Shown: one piece after another, positions 1 through 10,483 of the stretch | Layout of the letters: the number at the start of each line of letters is the position of its first letter | Numbering within the stretch: the first letter of the stretch is position 1 | Source of the DNA: Meghimatium bilineatum | Taxonomy: Eukaryota > Mollusca > Gastropoda > Stylommatophora > Philomycidae | NCBI GenBank assembly: GCA_034231615.1 | Contig: CM067302.1 | Span: forward strand, 6,945,501-7,009,500 | DNA length: 64,000 bases | Reading direction: 5' to 3' | Notes under the pieces: model-generated | What the model was told of the DNA's origin: nothing | The model's input: the letters and a program-made list of their open reading frames with translations, nothing else | Databases searched by the model: none | Translations under genes and position numbers: made by a program

Positions 1-374
1 TTCCTTCCCCCCCCCCCCCCAATGATTTGTACTACGCGCTCATTATTCCTGCCCGCTACACGCCGAGAGGGGGCCCGCGATTGACCAGCTAAGATCAAAT
101 GTGTCTTAATTGTAAATACTATTAGTAGTTATCCTAACCTTAGCACACACAAAGGTTATGTGATACCTGGAAACTAGAACAAAGGTCACACTGAAGACTT
201 AAATCGTAGTTGCGCCGACTTGTCTTTTTCTTTGCAGAGAAGTTGTGTCATCTAAGTTAAAATTTATCGAAAATAAGTATGAAAATACAATTCGTAACAC
301 TTCAGAATATTGCTGTGAAAGTTTATACATATTTTTGTCGGGCGTCTAAACATGGACAACCGTATTACTCTATT

Positions 375-696
375 CATCATCATCATCAGGTGCCATGCCG
401 GGTGGCGTAGGCGGTCATGGCTCTCCACAGCTCTCTGTCCACAGTATTATGTATCAAAGTCGTTGTTGTTTCTTTGCCGTGCCAGGTTGTCAAACTGTCT
501 AATATTTTCTCACGTTGTCGCCCTCTGTCTCTGGTGCCTTCAATCTTGCCTGTTGTGATTATGTTCTCTAAACCTGCCTGTCTCATGAAGTGGCCAAAAA
601 AAGAAGATTGCCTTTTTCTTATATTGTTGATTAAGGTCCGTTTCCCATTTAACTCTTTTAACACCTCTACATTAGTTTTTCTGGCAGTCCATGGTA
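375..696 (-). mobile_element. Family A LINE, 5'-truncated 3' end, young copy
   Basis: A minus-strand insertion starting with a (CAT)n tail and carrying the last 89 or so codons of the family A ORF (about 386-664), through the ARHGT-type C-terminus. Compared with the long family A copy at 41168-42980 I see one residue difference (NGKRT against NAKRT), and a second reading frame shows the same single change, so the two copies are nearly identical. It is flanked by an 11-bp direct repeat ATTACTCTATT at 364-374 and 697-707, read as the target-site duplication. Truncation falls just after the PWTARKT block, at a CCATGG. It encodes no catalytic residues and is dead on arrival. The near-identity and clean TSD imply recent insertion. 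Confidence 0.85.
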
Positions 697-1656
697 ATTA
701 CTCTATTAATAATCCGATTTACAGAGTATTGGACATTTTGAATTGAAATATTGGACATTCTGTTCAAATTCTACTCAAAAATTGAGTATTGGACATTCTG
801 TTCATTGAATAGATGGATCAAAGATCGTGAGGGCAAATGTTTCAGTGAAGGAAGAACGGCAGGTAGAAGGGCTATTTTATACAAATTTGACAAAGATCTT
901 ATTAGAAAAGTTATCTGCCGAATGTTTGATTTGAAAGTGAATTTGACACTACGTGATGTATCAAACATATCTCCATTTCTGTGTAGTAGAGGCTATGTTT
1001 AATTTCTGAATGCATCAAATATATTAACCATACGGTTTCTGTTAAATCTGTCTAGTATCAAAATAAGACACATAATGACACAGATCAATGAATATGTCAA
1101 AGTCGCCAACAATATCATCCTTTACACCAAACATTAAAATGTAGTCAAAGAAACCGCGTCAATAGAGGTAAGTCATGGATGTGGCCAAGGCAGAAAAGAA
1201 ACTCTCCTCATTACGTGGAAGAGCTCGTATAACTTCTAACCAACGGCTGACTGGGACACTGAGTTTACCTCACGATGGCTGAAGAGAAGGAGAGCAGAGC
1301 ATACATGGGAATTCCCCCCCCCCCCAATGATGTGATGCTCGTTTCTAATAAAAAATCAAGTATGTTAAAGGTAAGCACTTTTGTGAAACATGCACAAAGT
1401 TGATTTTCAAAGACCAGCTCCTCGTGCATTTACCAATATAGTTATTTAGTTGTAAATAATTCTTATAACGAATCCAGAAAATGTGCGTTACGCCTATGTC
1501 AAATATGAGCCGTATTAACTATTTTGAGAAATTACTGTACAATTAATTTCTTCTGTCACTATAGTAATCAAAAACGTCAAAGGAAAACGCCGACTCGTGC
1601 AAATGGCAACACCTGGTGGAATAAAATGTATAAATTCCCTATGTCGTTCAATATTT
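697..1656. other. Unassigned AT-rich spacer
   Basis: I recognise no gene here. From about 720 to 815 a short unit containing TATTGGACATTCTGTTCA recurs imperfectly three times. A poly(C) run lies near 1314-1325. The short open frames at 751-1002 resemble nothing I know and look like chance ORFs. Confidence 0.5.
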
Positions 1657-2190
1657 AAACGATCTATCTATACATCTATTCGATAAACAATTTGTTGCCT
1701 TTCAGCGTCAGGGGTAGAAGAGTTTTCTGGAGATAGCCATCTTGTGTGCTGAGTATATTGTGGAATTATAATGAGTATTATTGTCTTTTATCTCGGTGGC
1801 CCTTCGTTTCCGTGGCCGACCTCTAGGTCTGTCTTCACTGTAGCTGTGTAGCATAGCTTGCTGTGGTACACTGTTTGATGGTAGTCTGCTGATGTGTGCA
1901 CACCATTTGATCTGCTGTCTCTTAATTTGTTCCAAGATTGGGGTGGTGCATGTTCTTTGTCCTAATATCCTCGTACCTCATTCTATCTCTTACTGATATC
2001 CCTAGGATTCTGCGTAAACATGTCATTTCAGCTGTCACAAGTTTGTGTTTGTCTTGTTCTGTCGTTGTCCACGTGTGGCATTGGTAGCACAGCGTTGGCA
2101 TAATACTAGTTTTGAATAGTGTTATTTTGGTGTATAAGTATACATTTTTGTTTCTAAAGATTTGTGTCATTTGCCATAGGGTTTAATATG
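1657..2190 (-). mobile_element. Family B LINE 3' fragment, decayed
   Basis: On the minus strand, frames broken by stops and shifts encode a post-RT segment with a LCYQCHTWT block, a TCLRRILGISVRDR block and an RPRGRPRKR basic motif, ending near ...LFYP. These match the family B copy at 30740-31445 block for block. The 3' end is followed by a short TAGATAGAT tail (plus-strand ATCTATCTATA at about 1661-1672), the same tail as other B copies. Only the region after the RT palm remains, so it is a typical 5'-truncated, inactive copy. Confidence 0.75.
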
Positions 2191-3105
2191 ATTTACTACG
2201 CCTATTGTTTATTTCTTTACTGCTCTTGCCGTCTGTTGTTGTATTGCAAATTTTATATGTTTTTTTTCGTCATAGTTTAATATTAGTAGTCTTCAGAAAA
2301 CGGTCCATTTTACTACAAGCCATTTTGTTCTCACTGACGGTTTGCTAATCCTGTCTCAGTGTTGTAACAGGAAATTCACCGCGATCTTTAACTAACACAT
2401 ACAGAAATAAACCACATATTCCACGCGATGAGACCTGAACAATATTTAAACAACTATGCAAAATCTATTAAATTCCGCTAACTGGTTATTGAGCTATTAA
2501 AGAGAATATGTGGGAAACTATTTTGAAACGCACTATAGTAAGTGCCAGAAGGCCTCAATGATCAAATTTTGCCAAATTGTAAACATAAATAACATATAAA
2601 TAAGTTTGTGACATGAGTAAATGAAGAATATAATATAGAAGCGTGGAGGATTTATAAATACAGAACAATCATAATACAGAAAAGGGAATTTGAACCAGAT
2701 TCGCTCAGACGGCACCTCGCTTCCTGAACGATCGACAACTACACACACACACACACACCACACGCACAAAAATCGCTCGAGAGCCATGAACATTTAAAGG
2801 TCCATATTTATAGTAGCTATGGAATATGCACGTTGGAGGTCTTTACTAGGGTCGGGATGTCGTCCAAATTGCGAGGCGAGTCTTTCAAAGATATCTTCCT
2901 TCAGCTGTTGATCTGCTGTCCACATCTATAATGTATAAACATATCCGCTGCTTCCATATAATGTATAACTTTTCTGCTGGCTATACATGGTTCACTTCGA
3001 TACATCAAGATGAATCTAATAGAATATACAATTATAATAATCGAATTCATTCTTCGGAATAATAGAAATATCACTGTAGGTTGCATATGTACGTTGCAGT
3101 ATGTT
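2191..3105. other. Unassigned spacer with (AC)n
   Basis: I see no gene or recognised element. There is an (AC)n microsatellite at about 2741-2758. The short frames on either strand have low-complexity or non-conserved translations. Confidence 0.5.
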
Positions 3106-3780
3106 CATTGTGTAATCATCATCAGCTGCTGTCTCCGCAATAAAACTTGGCTGCAAACGGATCTACCAATATATCGCTTGCCTTGGTACTGTACTCTGCT
3201 AAACTGTAAACTGTCCATCTCACGATGTCTCTCTCTCTCTCTCACTAGTATGTCTGACTACCTCTTGTTCTCCTTCCCTACTCTATATACACATCAGGGA
3301 GCCGTGTAGCACAGTGGTTAACGCACTTGCTTCGCTAATGAGTGGTGCTGGGTTCATTCCCCATTTGAGGCGAAAATGTTTTTCAGATCGCAACGGTTCC
3401 AGGGTCGATGAAGCCATAAATGGTTACCGGATTAATCCGAGAAGTAAAGACTGCGATGAAGAGGAGATGGCTACCGTCCTCACTTGCAAAGCCACTGAAA
3501 TGTGAGATCGTGAACATCTCACGCCCCTACGACATTAATAAATGCTATTGGTTACTTTACTTTTACTACTACACGTAATGTCTTCAACACGGTGCCACCA
3601 TTTGTTATGTCCAAAATATCTCATTTCTTCAATGTGTATTTCCTTCGATAGTTTTTTTGTTCATACGACGTTTTGTCATCACCTCTTTGTTTTCGTCTAT
3701 TTCCATAAATGTCTTCTATATATCTTCTTTCCAAAGGCATCAATTCAGCCGGCTATAATCAGCTCACTATCCATGTTTTA
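3106..3780 (-). mobile_element. Family F LINE 3' end, split by a SINE
   Basis: A minus-strand copy of the 3' end of family F. It starts at a (CAT)n tail (about 3117-3123), followed by the characteristic GCTGTCTCCGCAA and TGGCTGCAA stretch shared with the F copy at 54340. The homology breaks at about 3297, where a tRNA-derived SINE begins, and resumes at about 3570 (GTCTTCAACACGGTG, then TCCAAAATAT and CAAAGGCATCAATT). F was therefore present before the SINE. Frames are broken and no enzyme could be made. The segment corresponds to the C-terminal GHIKRHD to GDGT part of the F protein. Confidence 0.75.
3298..3567 (+). mobile_element. tRNA-derived SINE (SINE1) copy 1
   Basis: The head is tRNA-like: GGAGCCGTGTAGCACAGTGG carries an A-box-like stretch and GGTTCATTCC at 3351-3360 a B-box-like stretch, as for an internal RNA polymerase III promoter. 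The body contains GGCGAAAATGTTTTTCAGAT, a GTACCGGATTAATCC-like stretch, GAGGAGATGGCTAC and AATGTGAGATCG, and ends in TTACTTTACTTTT. Two further copies with the same order lie at 60761 and 63110. It interrupts a family F LINE. Flanking TACACAT and TACACGT could be a worn TSD. A functional tRNA is unlikely, because the acceptor and anticodon arms do not fold convincingly. Confidence 0.8.
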
Positions 3781-4300
3781 GTCATATATTTATCTATCCA
3801 TGGTCTGTCGGCACCGCATACGATATATGCATAGGGCATAACCCAATACTCTCCAGTTTGTGCGATGTAATGCTACTGTTCTTGCATGTTGCTGAGACCC
3901 ATAGTCATACCCTCTTTGATGGTTGTTCTGTGAAGAGTTTCTCTTGGTCGCCATCTTTTTCTTTTGCCATATGGCATCCATATTAATGTTTGTAGTAGCA
4001 GAATACATATTCTAAGTACATGTCCGATATAAGTAGATGGGTTTCTTCTGATTGTTGTAGAAACATATCACTGTTTGCTGGTTCCTCTCTTACCTACTTG
4101 TTTGACTTGAATTCTTCTCATCCAATATTTAAGAGTTTTCTAAGACATTTATTTTCAAATTAATTTAATTTCTTCTCCAGTGTTTTTGTTATTCTCCAGC
4201 TTTCGCAGCCATATTTTAATACAGATATTACATTGGAGGTGAACAGTCGCAGTTTGGTATATTTACTTATTATTTTTGATTTCTTGATTTGTTAGAAATG
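3780..4300 (-). mobile_element. Family G LINE post-RT fragment, decayed
   Basis: Reading the minus strand in shifting frames gives, in order, LRLFTSNVISVLKYGCESW, a KTLEKKLN block, CLRKLLNIG, a YIGHVLR block and RWRPRETLHRT-like basic sequence. This is the usual order of the region after the RT palm in RTE-like LINEs (a YGCE.W block, a GHVLR block, a GRPR.T.RRT block). Stops and frameshifts are frequent, so this is an old copy. No palm motif is present. The family is separate from A, B and F; the closest relative in the window is the fragment at 15206-15520. Confidence 0.6.
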
Positions 4301-4489
4301 ATGCACTGGAAGCCGGCATAATTCTGGTAGAAATCTCTTGTGTTTACGAATATATCTTGGTTCAATTGATGCTTTAGTAATAACATTTTATTACTAGTCT
4401 TAATGTTACTACTTTCTGTCTGTGTTAATGTAGCTCTCTCTTCTTTGTAACATATTCTCTGGTATTTCGGTTATTAGATACTTAAACGC

Positions 4490-4680
4490 CCATGTGTTGC
4501 CGAGCCCGTGAGGGGAGCAACGAATAGAAACAATGTCAGCCTGCCACTAAAGTGTCTTAGGAGGCGACTGGGGGGGGGGGGGGGGTCATAGAGGATCAGA
4601 GTGATTCAGAAGCCTGCTGAAGTCGTGATAACAGCTGTGAACCATGACACAGCGCATACTTATACTCTCCATATCTACAC
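4490..4680 (+). repeat. Rep-1 dispersed repeat, 5' half plus core
   Basis: It shares the order AGGAGGCGACTGGGG..., then a CATGACACAGCGCAT core, with copies at 31605, 35590 and 60060. A poly(G) run of about 15 nt lies at 4571-4585. No coding capacity is seen. See the separate finding on this family. Confidence 0.6.
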
Positions 4681-5235
4681 TCACTGTATCCCCACAGATG
4701 CTCAGCTCCTAAATTAAGGTTTCAGCAACAGATCCCACACGCAGTAGCTCGGGCGACGATTACAAATATTTCCCAAAATTATATTACTCATTTTCAGCTA
4801 AGTATAGTAAGTAAATAGACAAAGAAAACTGTGGGTCCCTGCATGCTTGTCGATCAAGACTTCCCTCTGTCAGAAATCTAGATAAATATCTGTTTTTACA
4901 CACTTAGCAGCAAGAACTATCACTGAAGCTTCAGCCACTAAAAAATGCAGACCTGTCTACAAATATAATTGGGTATATTTTCAGCTTCGAGTAATTGAAA
5001 TTTTCACTGAAGCTTTGGCGTGACGGTGCAAACGAATGATTCATAACCTTCCAACAGAATACTTTGGTGACTTTTTTTATATTTACATTTTGTTAATAGT
5101 AATTTCAGGGTAGGAAGATGATCACCTGACGTCGAGAGAATATATATCCTTTCTACGGTTATTTTGTTTTAATATCAGACGATTTTTACATTAGCAGATT
5201 TCATTGTTAGTGGTTCTTTAGAAATAATTACATGA
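4681..5235. other. Unassigned AT-rich spacer
   Basis: I recognise no gene, RNA or mobile element in this stretch. Confidence 0.5.
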
Positions 5236-5450
5236 ATTCGACCGTTGTGGTCGAGAGGTACTAAGCGGGTCTCGCCGAGTCCCTCATAAAAATACAGTCA
5301 TGTGGGTGTATCGTTGGGACATAATTTTACCGTAATTCTATAATAAAACATCATGTACACGTCGTGGCGACTATGGCAAAGTGGCCTGTATTTTCACTGT
5401 CTATAAAAACATTCCTGCACTCAATAACAGTAGTTTCCTTTATTACACTT
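5236..5450 (+). mobile_element. SINE3 copy, diverged
   Basis: The tRNA-like head is partly preserved (GACCGTTGTGGTCGAGAGGT). The body element GGCGACTATGGCAAAGTGGC and the stretch TCTATAAAAACATTCCTGCAC also occur, diverged, in the SINE3 copy at 36885-37100 in the same order. No clear B box survives. Calling it a SINE is inference from that paired copy. Confidence 0.55.
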
Positions 5451-5654
5451 TGTCTCAACGAATAATGAAAATAACGAGAACGGTAAAAAAACCTGACATT
5501 TGAATGATGAATTCGGTGAGTCCACAGCAATATATACTTAACGACTGGCTCAATCTGACGACCATAAAACCGGGTCTAGTAAAACAAAAAGGATTCCATT
5601 TTCCACTCCATTGAGGGTGTAGTGCAAGGGAATATGACGTTAGATATGTATTGT

Positions 5655-6775
5655 TTAATTTAGGCATTTGACAGAGTTGACAGAGAAAAACTGTGGCTAA
5701 TATTGGTGTTATTTAGGCCTAATATTGTAGGACAATTACTAAACAACATAACAGCTTTATACAAAAACTGCCTGGGCGTAATCAGAACTAGGCAAAATTA
5801 GGCATAGATGGAAAAGACATCAGACTGGTTAGAAATATATACTGGGAACAGGCTGCATCAATAAGGTGTGAAAACAGCTACTCACCATACATAGAAATAA
5901 GAGGAGGGGTTAGACAAGGCTGCAGTTTATCACCAAGCCTATTTAATATCTACACAGAAAATATCTTTAAAAATATAGAAGAAATGCCAGGACTCAAGAT
6001 CAAGGAAAAATAATAAACAACCTTAGATATGCAGATGACACTGTTCTTTTAGCAGAAAGTGAACATGAACTACAAAGACTAATAGATCAAGTCAATAAAT
6101 CAAGTAATGAGTATGGACTGGATACAAATATCCAAAAAACAAACACCCTGATAATCAGCAAAGACACAGAAGAACAAGAGCTAAACATAAACATACATGG
6201 AAACTACAACAAGTAAAACATTATCAATATTCTTTGACACATATTCACAAATGATGGCAGATATGAAACAAAAGTTAAAAAGAGAATAGGAATGGCTAAA
6301 AGTAATTTCAATGGCATGAGGAAAATAGTAACATCTAAACAAATTACAAACAAGTTAAAAATGATCATTATAAAATGCTACATCTATTCTATATTTATGT
6401 GTGCAATAGAAACATGGACACTAAATAAACAATTAGAAGACATAATTGATGTCTTCGAGATGTGGGTATATTGGAGAATAGGGAGAACATCATGGAAAAA
6501 GAAGAAAACATATATTATATAATTATTATATAAAGAAAGAATTACTAGATCAGGCAAATAAACTATTTTGGACACATTAAAAGACACCTTATTGAAGATC
6601 TTACTTGAGGGTAAAGTCGAAGGGAAGCGAGTAAGAGGTAGGCAGAGATATAAGTGGGGGAGTAACATCAGAAGATGGACACGTACAGTCTAGCAGAGTA
6701 CACCACCAAAACAAGAGACTATTTAGGTTGGAGATCTATTGCACCCAACCTTCATTGCGGAGACGGCACTTAATG
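5655..6775 (+). mobile_element. Family F LINE, RT palm to 3' end, frameshifted
   Basis: Plus-strand frames, broken by several stops and shifts, encode in order a FDRVDREKLW block, [50 protein letters not shown] (the RT catalytic box), a post-palm KKRIGMAKSNFNGMRK block, TWTLNKQLEDIIDVFEMW and GRTSW. The copy ends in the family's GDGT C-terminus with an (ATG)n-like tail near 6769-6785. It is the only F copy here that still spans the RT palm. It starts abruptly inside RT, so it is 5'-truncated, and the indels make it inactive. The protein type is RTE-like; I cannot fix the clade. Confidence 0.8.
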
Positions 6776-6787
6776 ATGCTGATGAAT

Positions 6788-8050
6788 CAGAACTACTGAA
6801 GGCACAACAGACCCTTTTGAAATAAAAACAGTCGTTAGACAAGGCTGCATACTATCAATATTTCTGTTGGTAACATACATGGACATGATGACTAAAGACG
6901 CAGGACCAAGAAACAAATTCACCCCCTGCAGAAGCATCAAATGAAGATCACAGACCACTCAAGAAACAAATTCACCCCTGCAGAAGCATCAAATGAAGAT
7001 CACAGACCACTCAAGAAACAAATTCACCCCTGCAGAAGCATCAAATGAAGATCACAGACCACTCAAGAAACAAATTCACCCCTGCAGAAGCATCAAATGA
7101 AGATCACAGACCACTCAAGAAACAAATTCACCCCTGCAGAAGCATCAAATGAAGATCACAGACCACTCAAGAAACAAATTCACCCCTGCAGAAGCATCAA
7201 ATGAAGATCACAGACCACTCAAGAAACAAATTCACCCCTGCACAAGCATCAAATGAAGATCACAGACCACTCAAGAAACAAATTCACCCCTGCAGAAGCA
7301 TCAAATGAAGATCCACTCAATAAACAAATTCACCCCTGCAGAAGCATCAAATGAAGATCTAGACTCAAGAAAGATGATCAATGTTTAATATACGAATCTG
7401 AAAATTAATTACGACGGTGCACACGTTCAATACAACATGCGAACAACACAACATAACATGAAAGTAAACACATCTAAAACAGAGACTATGAAGATAAGCA
7501 GAAAACCAGGCCAGTTAAATGTACCTGTCAAGGGCACAAAACTAAATTAAGTCCCAGAGTTTAAATACCTAGGAAGTATATTTACGGAGGACGGTAAACT
7601 CGACAGAGAGATTGAAGCAAGGTGCCAAAAAGCCAATGCTGTGACGTACCAGATGTCACCAACACTTAAAACACCCATCAATCTTCATGGCTACAAAATG
7701 ACAATTGATAAACAGTATTTTTATACCAACTCTGTGTTACCAGTGTCAAACATGGCCGTTGACAAAGACACTAGCGAAAAAGATCACAGTTTGTGAAATG
7801 AGATGCTTGAGGAAAGCTATAAATGCCACGCGAAGAGACCGCCGGAGAAATGAAGATATCAAGAAAAAAAGTCAATACTCAAGTCAAGACGACATCGAGA
7901 GGCAGGACACCAGATGGTTTGGTCACGTCATGAGAATGGAACCTGCGTAACCATCCCTTCGTGCATACATCAGCAGAAGACCGGGCTACTAGGGCGGACA
8001 AGAACTAGATGGCCAGAGACAATCAAAGAAACATTAAATGACAACCTTGG
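6788..8050 (+). mobile_element. Family J LINE interrupted by a minisatellite
   Basis: Before the array, 6830-6905 encodes TVVRQGCILSIFLLVTYMDM, the RT block just upstream of the catalytic YADD box. After the array, 7450-8040 encodes TSKTETMKISRK, FKYLGSIFTEDGKLDREIE, LCYQCQTWPLTK, RRDRRRNEDI and TRWFGHVMRMEPA, the usual RT thumb and C-terminal blocks. The YADD segment is missing and its place is taken by the 52-bp array at 6906-7365. Several frameshifts are present. The 3' end runs into a minus-strand SINE3 head. Inactive. Confidence 0.75.
6906..7365 (+). repeat. 52-bp minisatellite, about 9 units
   Basis: The unit starts AAGAAACAAATTCACCCCTG and continues CAGAAGCATCAAATGAAGAT; successive unit starts are 52 bases apart (6961 and 7013). 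Units are almost identical, with a shortened one near 7310. It lies inside the family J LINE, between the RT block before YADD and the thumb. A 52-bp period is not a multiple of three, so it is not a coding repeat. Confidence 0.95.
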
Positions 8051-8120
8051 ATTGAACCCAGGGCCTCAAGGTTCTAGGAACATAATCTAGGAACATAATT
8101 CTAACCAAACGGCCATGCGC
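8035..8120 (-). mobile_element. SINE3 tRNA-like head, minus strand
   Basis: The reverse complement reads GCGCATGGCCGTTTGGTTAG and then GGGTTCAATCC, matching the head of the SINE3 copy at 36885 (GCGCATGGCCGTGTGGTTAG, GGGATTCAATCC). These correspond to the A and B boxes of a Pol III promoter. Only the head is recognisable. An (ATT)n stretch follows at about 8130. Confidence 0.6.
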
Positions 8121-8264
8121 AGGTTATAGATATTATTATTATTATATCTAGAAGATCCCGGATTGATTCTCGACCATCAACAATGTAAGACAATAAACTT
8201 CTTGTCGCTTTAATTCTCATGTTCTTGCTGTTGACCCAATGTGCTACGTGCACATCGTTTTACA

Positions 8265-8320
8265 TACACACATTTTAGAACATAGAACATACATTTTAGA
8301 ACATAGAACATACATTTTAC
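8265..8320 (+). repeat. Short 21-bp tandem repeat
   Basis: ACATTTTAGAACATAGAACAT is repeated nearly three times in tandem. Confidence 0.85.
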
Positions 8321-8449
8321 ACGTTCAAACATGAATTTCAACTATGACCCTGTCCCTAGTATAGAACCTGTATACACAACATGTAAACATGAATTGAAAG
8401 GCATATTTTGATTATTTCCGTGCATGTCGTTGGTCGGCCTTGGTTATAT

Positions 8450-8590
8450 GATCGCCAAATTTCTGAAAACGTCTCCAATATCAACCAACAATAACCAGAT
8501 TTCTGAAAACTTCGTCAGCATTCAACCAACGATCGCCATTTTTCTGAAAACTTCGCCAATACCAACCAATGATCGCCAGATTTCGATTCT
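8450..8590 (+). repeat. About 47-bp tandem repeat, 3 units
   Basis: A unit containing ATTTCTGAAAAC, then CCAATACCAACCAA and CGATCGCCA, occurs three times with about 10-20% divergence. Confidence 0.8.
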
Positions 8591-8640
8591 GGTTGTGATA
8601 ACCATGGTGACTAGAGTTATAAATATCAGGGTTGAATAGA

Positions 8641-8800
8641 AGACACGCCGAAGACGGATGTGTTTCTGTTGACGCAATAACATGACACAACGCATTTTCA
8701 TTATCTGTACTACATCTTGCTGAAATTCTAGGACCATGGTCGTGCTACATGAGAGATCTAGTGGGAGTATGAGAATGAATGCTGAAGAAAAATAAGAAGA
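8641..8800 (+). repeat. Rep-1 dispersed repeat, core and 3' half
   Basis: It contains, in family order, CCGAAGACGGATGTGT, GACACAACGCATTTTC, a near-palindrome around AGGACCATGGTC, then GTGGGAGTATGAGAATGAA and a GAAGAA-rich end. Copies on both strands occur throughout the window. Confidence 0.75.
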
Positions 8801-9990
8801 ATTGAAGACAGGTGCAAAGATTAAATAAACATCTGGAGTAAATGGTTAAAGATGATGTCTACGTTAATCTAACATCAAATCTTGGATTACAATAGCTACA
8901 CAGCTTTCCCATGGACACAATTTTCGCATGGATACAAAAATGTTTTTCTCAGTTTTAACAGCGATACCCCCCCCCCCCCCGTGATAAACACAACCAATGT
9001 AATTGGCCAACTGGGCATTCCTCGGACGTCTGTTAAAACGTTATATATAACATGTCAACTTCCGTAAATGGTGTGATAACACAGAAACACGTTAGGCACA
9101 TTAAAACTACCGATGATCGCGTTTTCAATTTCACAGTTCGGAATAAACTATTGACACTTATTCTAAATGTCACCGGGATGATTTAGTAGGGATTGCTAAC
9201 CTCCGTGACAAAATCATTTCCCTGTTACGTGTTCGAAATCTGGCAACGTCCTTTTGTTTAATAGCGAAGACAACCAAACTTATTTAAAATGACTATGTGC
9301 ACTGTCCCCTCAAGTCTGCAAATACCCACCAATCACAAAATAATCTTAGCGTATCTATGTCTACGTCACGTGCCCTTTATAGACGTTGTCCTCACTGCCG
9401 CACTGTACGCCTCTCGGTTCTGTGCAAGCTGCCAGCTTCTTCCAGGGTCACGTTCAGGTCTTAACCATAGTGTTAAAATAAACGATGTTAAACAGTGACT
9501 AGTTGGAGATATAGCCAAACATTTAATTTTGCTAGCTGAATAGCTACCCTGCTCATGACTAACTAAACTTTCTGATCGACAACTTTTTATGTATACAAAA
9601 CGCAGAAACTCGTTTGATGTTAGCGGCAACAATGGGAAAAATTACGAAAGAGCCCAATGGACTTGACACTTCACAGAAATAGATATTTTCCCATTGTTCA
9701 GCAGGCAGACCTTGATCCGTCATTGACTTCAATTTGGCCCGTCGACCCAAGAAGATTGCTCACCTCACACACGTACTCTGAGCGACACTCTCGATACCAT
9801 AAAGTTCTCAGAAAGATTTACTGCTTTGCACTCAGGCTACCTCACATGTAATCCCTCTCAACAAAGTGACGGTATGCGCCACCTGCCGAGAGTACCACTA
9901 ATTGCAGGCTCTGTGGCTTAAAAATGACTTTATATGTATATATAGTCCTGGTCATTCACTGCATCCAGAACTGTGTCTCGTTTCGATTTT
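8801..9990. other. Unassigned spacer
   Basis: There is a poly(C) run at about 8968-8980. The short frames at 9289-9750 show no recognisable domain. I cannot exclude a small host exon but see no supporting splice or domain evidence. Confidence 0.4.
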
Positions 9991-10047
9991 GTCTTACCAC
10001 TTGTGTCAAATCAGGCACAGACGATGAATAGCACATTTATTCCTGAA

Positions 10048-10145
10048 TTTAAACAGAGAACACAGCAAGCTACAGTTCAAATACCTCTATGTCTCTCTCA
10101 GAGAACACAGCAAGCTACAGTTCAAATACTTCCATGTCTCTCTCA
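10048..10145 (+). repeat. 45-bp direct duplication
   Basis: A unit beginning AGAGAACACAGCAAGCTACA and ending TGTCTCTCTC occurs twice in tandem, immediately before the LINE derivative at 10140. Confidence 0.85.
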
Positions 10146-10422
10146 GAGTGTACTCTTATTCTTCTTTCGTTCGCCTGGAACGTGCTTATAACTGAAGTTA
10201 TCAGATATAAACATTCCCATTGCGTGGATCGGTGCGTGGCATCCTGTTTTCTGGTGGGCCTCTTAGCTGGTTGCCTCCGTCTTCAGAACTTGTGCTGGCT
10301 AGGGCAGGCAGACAGATTTTGTTTGATTTTTAGAAGGCGCTGGCCATTCTTAGTTTTCAGCCTGTGTTGGCTAAACCTTACTTCCATCTTCGCATCAAAG
10401 ATCTGGCTTCGATGGGGGTCAC
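10140..10422 (-). mobile_element. ORF-less derivative of the 4-kb LINE
   Basis: On the plus strand this reads TTCTTCTTTCGTTCGCCTGG, matching the extreme 3' end of the 4-kb LINE at 48331. About 50-70 bases later it continues with GGTTGCCTCCGTCTTCAG and on to GGCTTCGATGGGG, matching that LINE's 5' UTR and 5' terminus at 52185-52384. About 3.8 kb, nearly the whole ORF, is absent, so both ends are fused into about 280 bp. The flanks CAGAGTGTACTCT and CACAGTGTCTCT may be a worn TSD. Retention of the 5' terminus is unlike ordinary 5' truncation and suggests an internally deleted, non-autonomous form. Confidence 0.75.
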
Positions 10423-10483
10423 AGTGTCTCTAAAGAATTTCAACATCAACGTCACATTTTTGGAGTATGTTGTGCATGAACAT

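Noticed and set aside
3298..3370. tRNA gene at the SINE1 head
   Set aside because: A- and B-box-like sequences exist, but the cloverleaf is not complete and the sequence continues into a conserved SINE body repeated at other loci.
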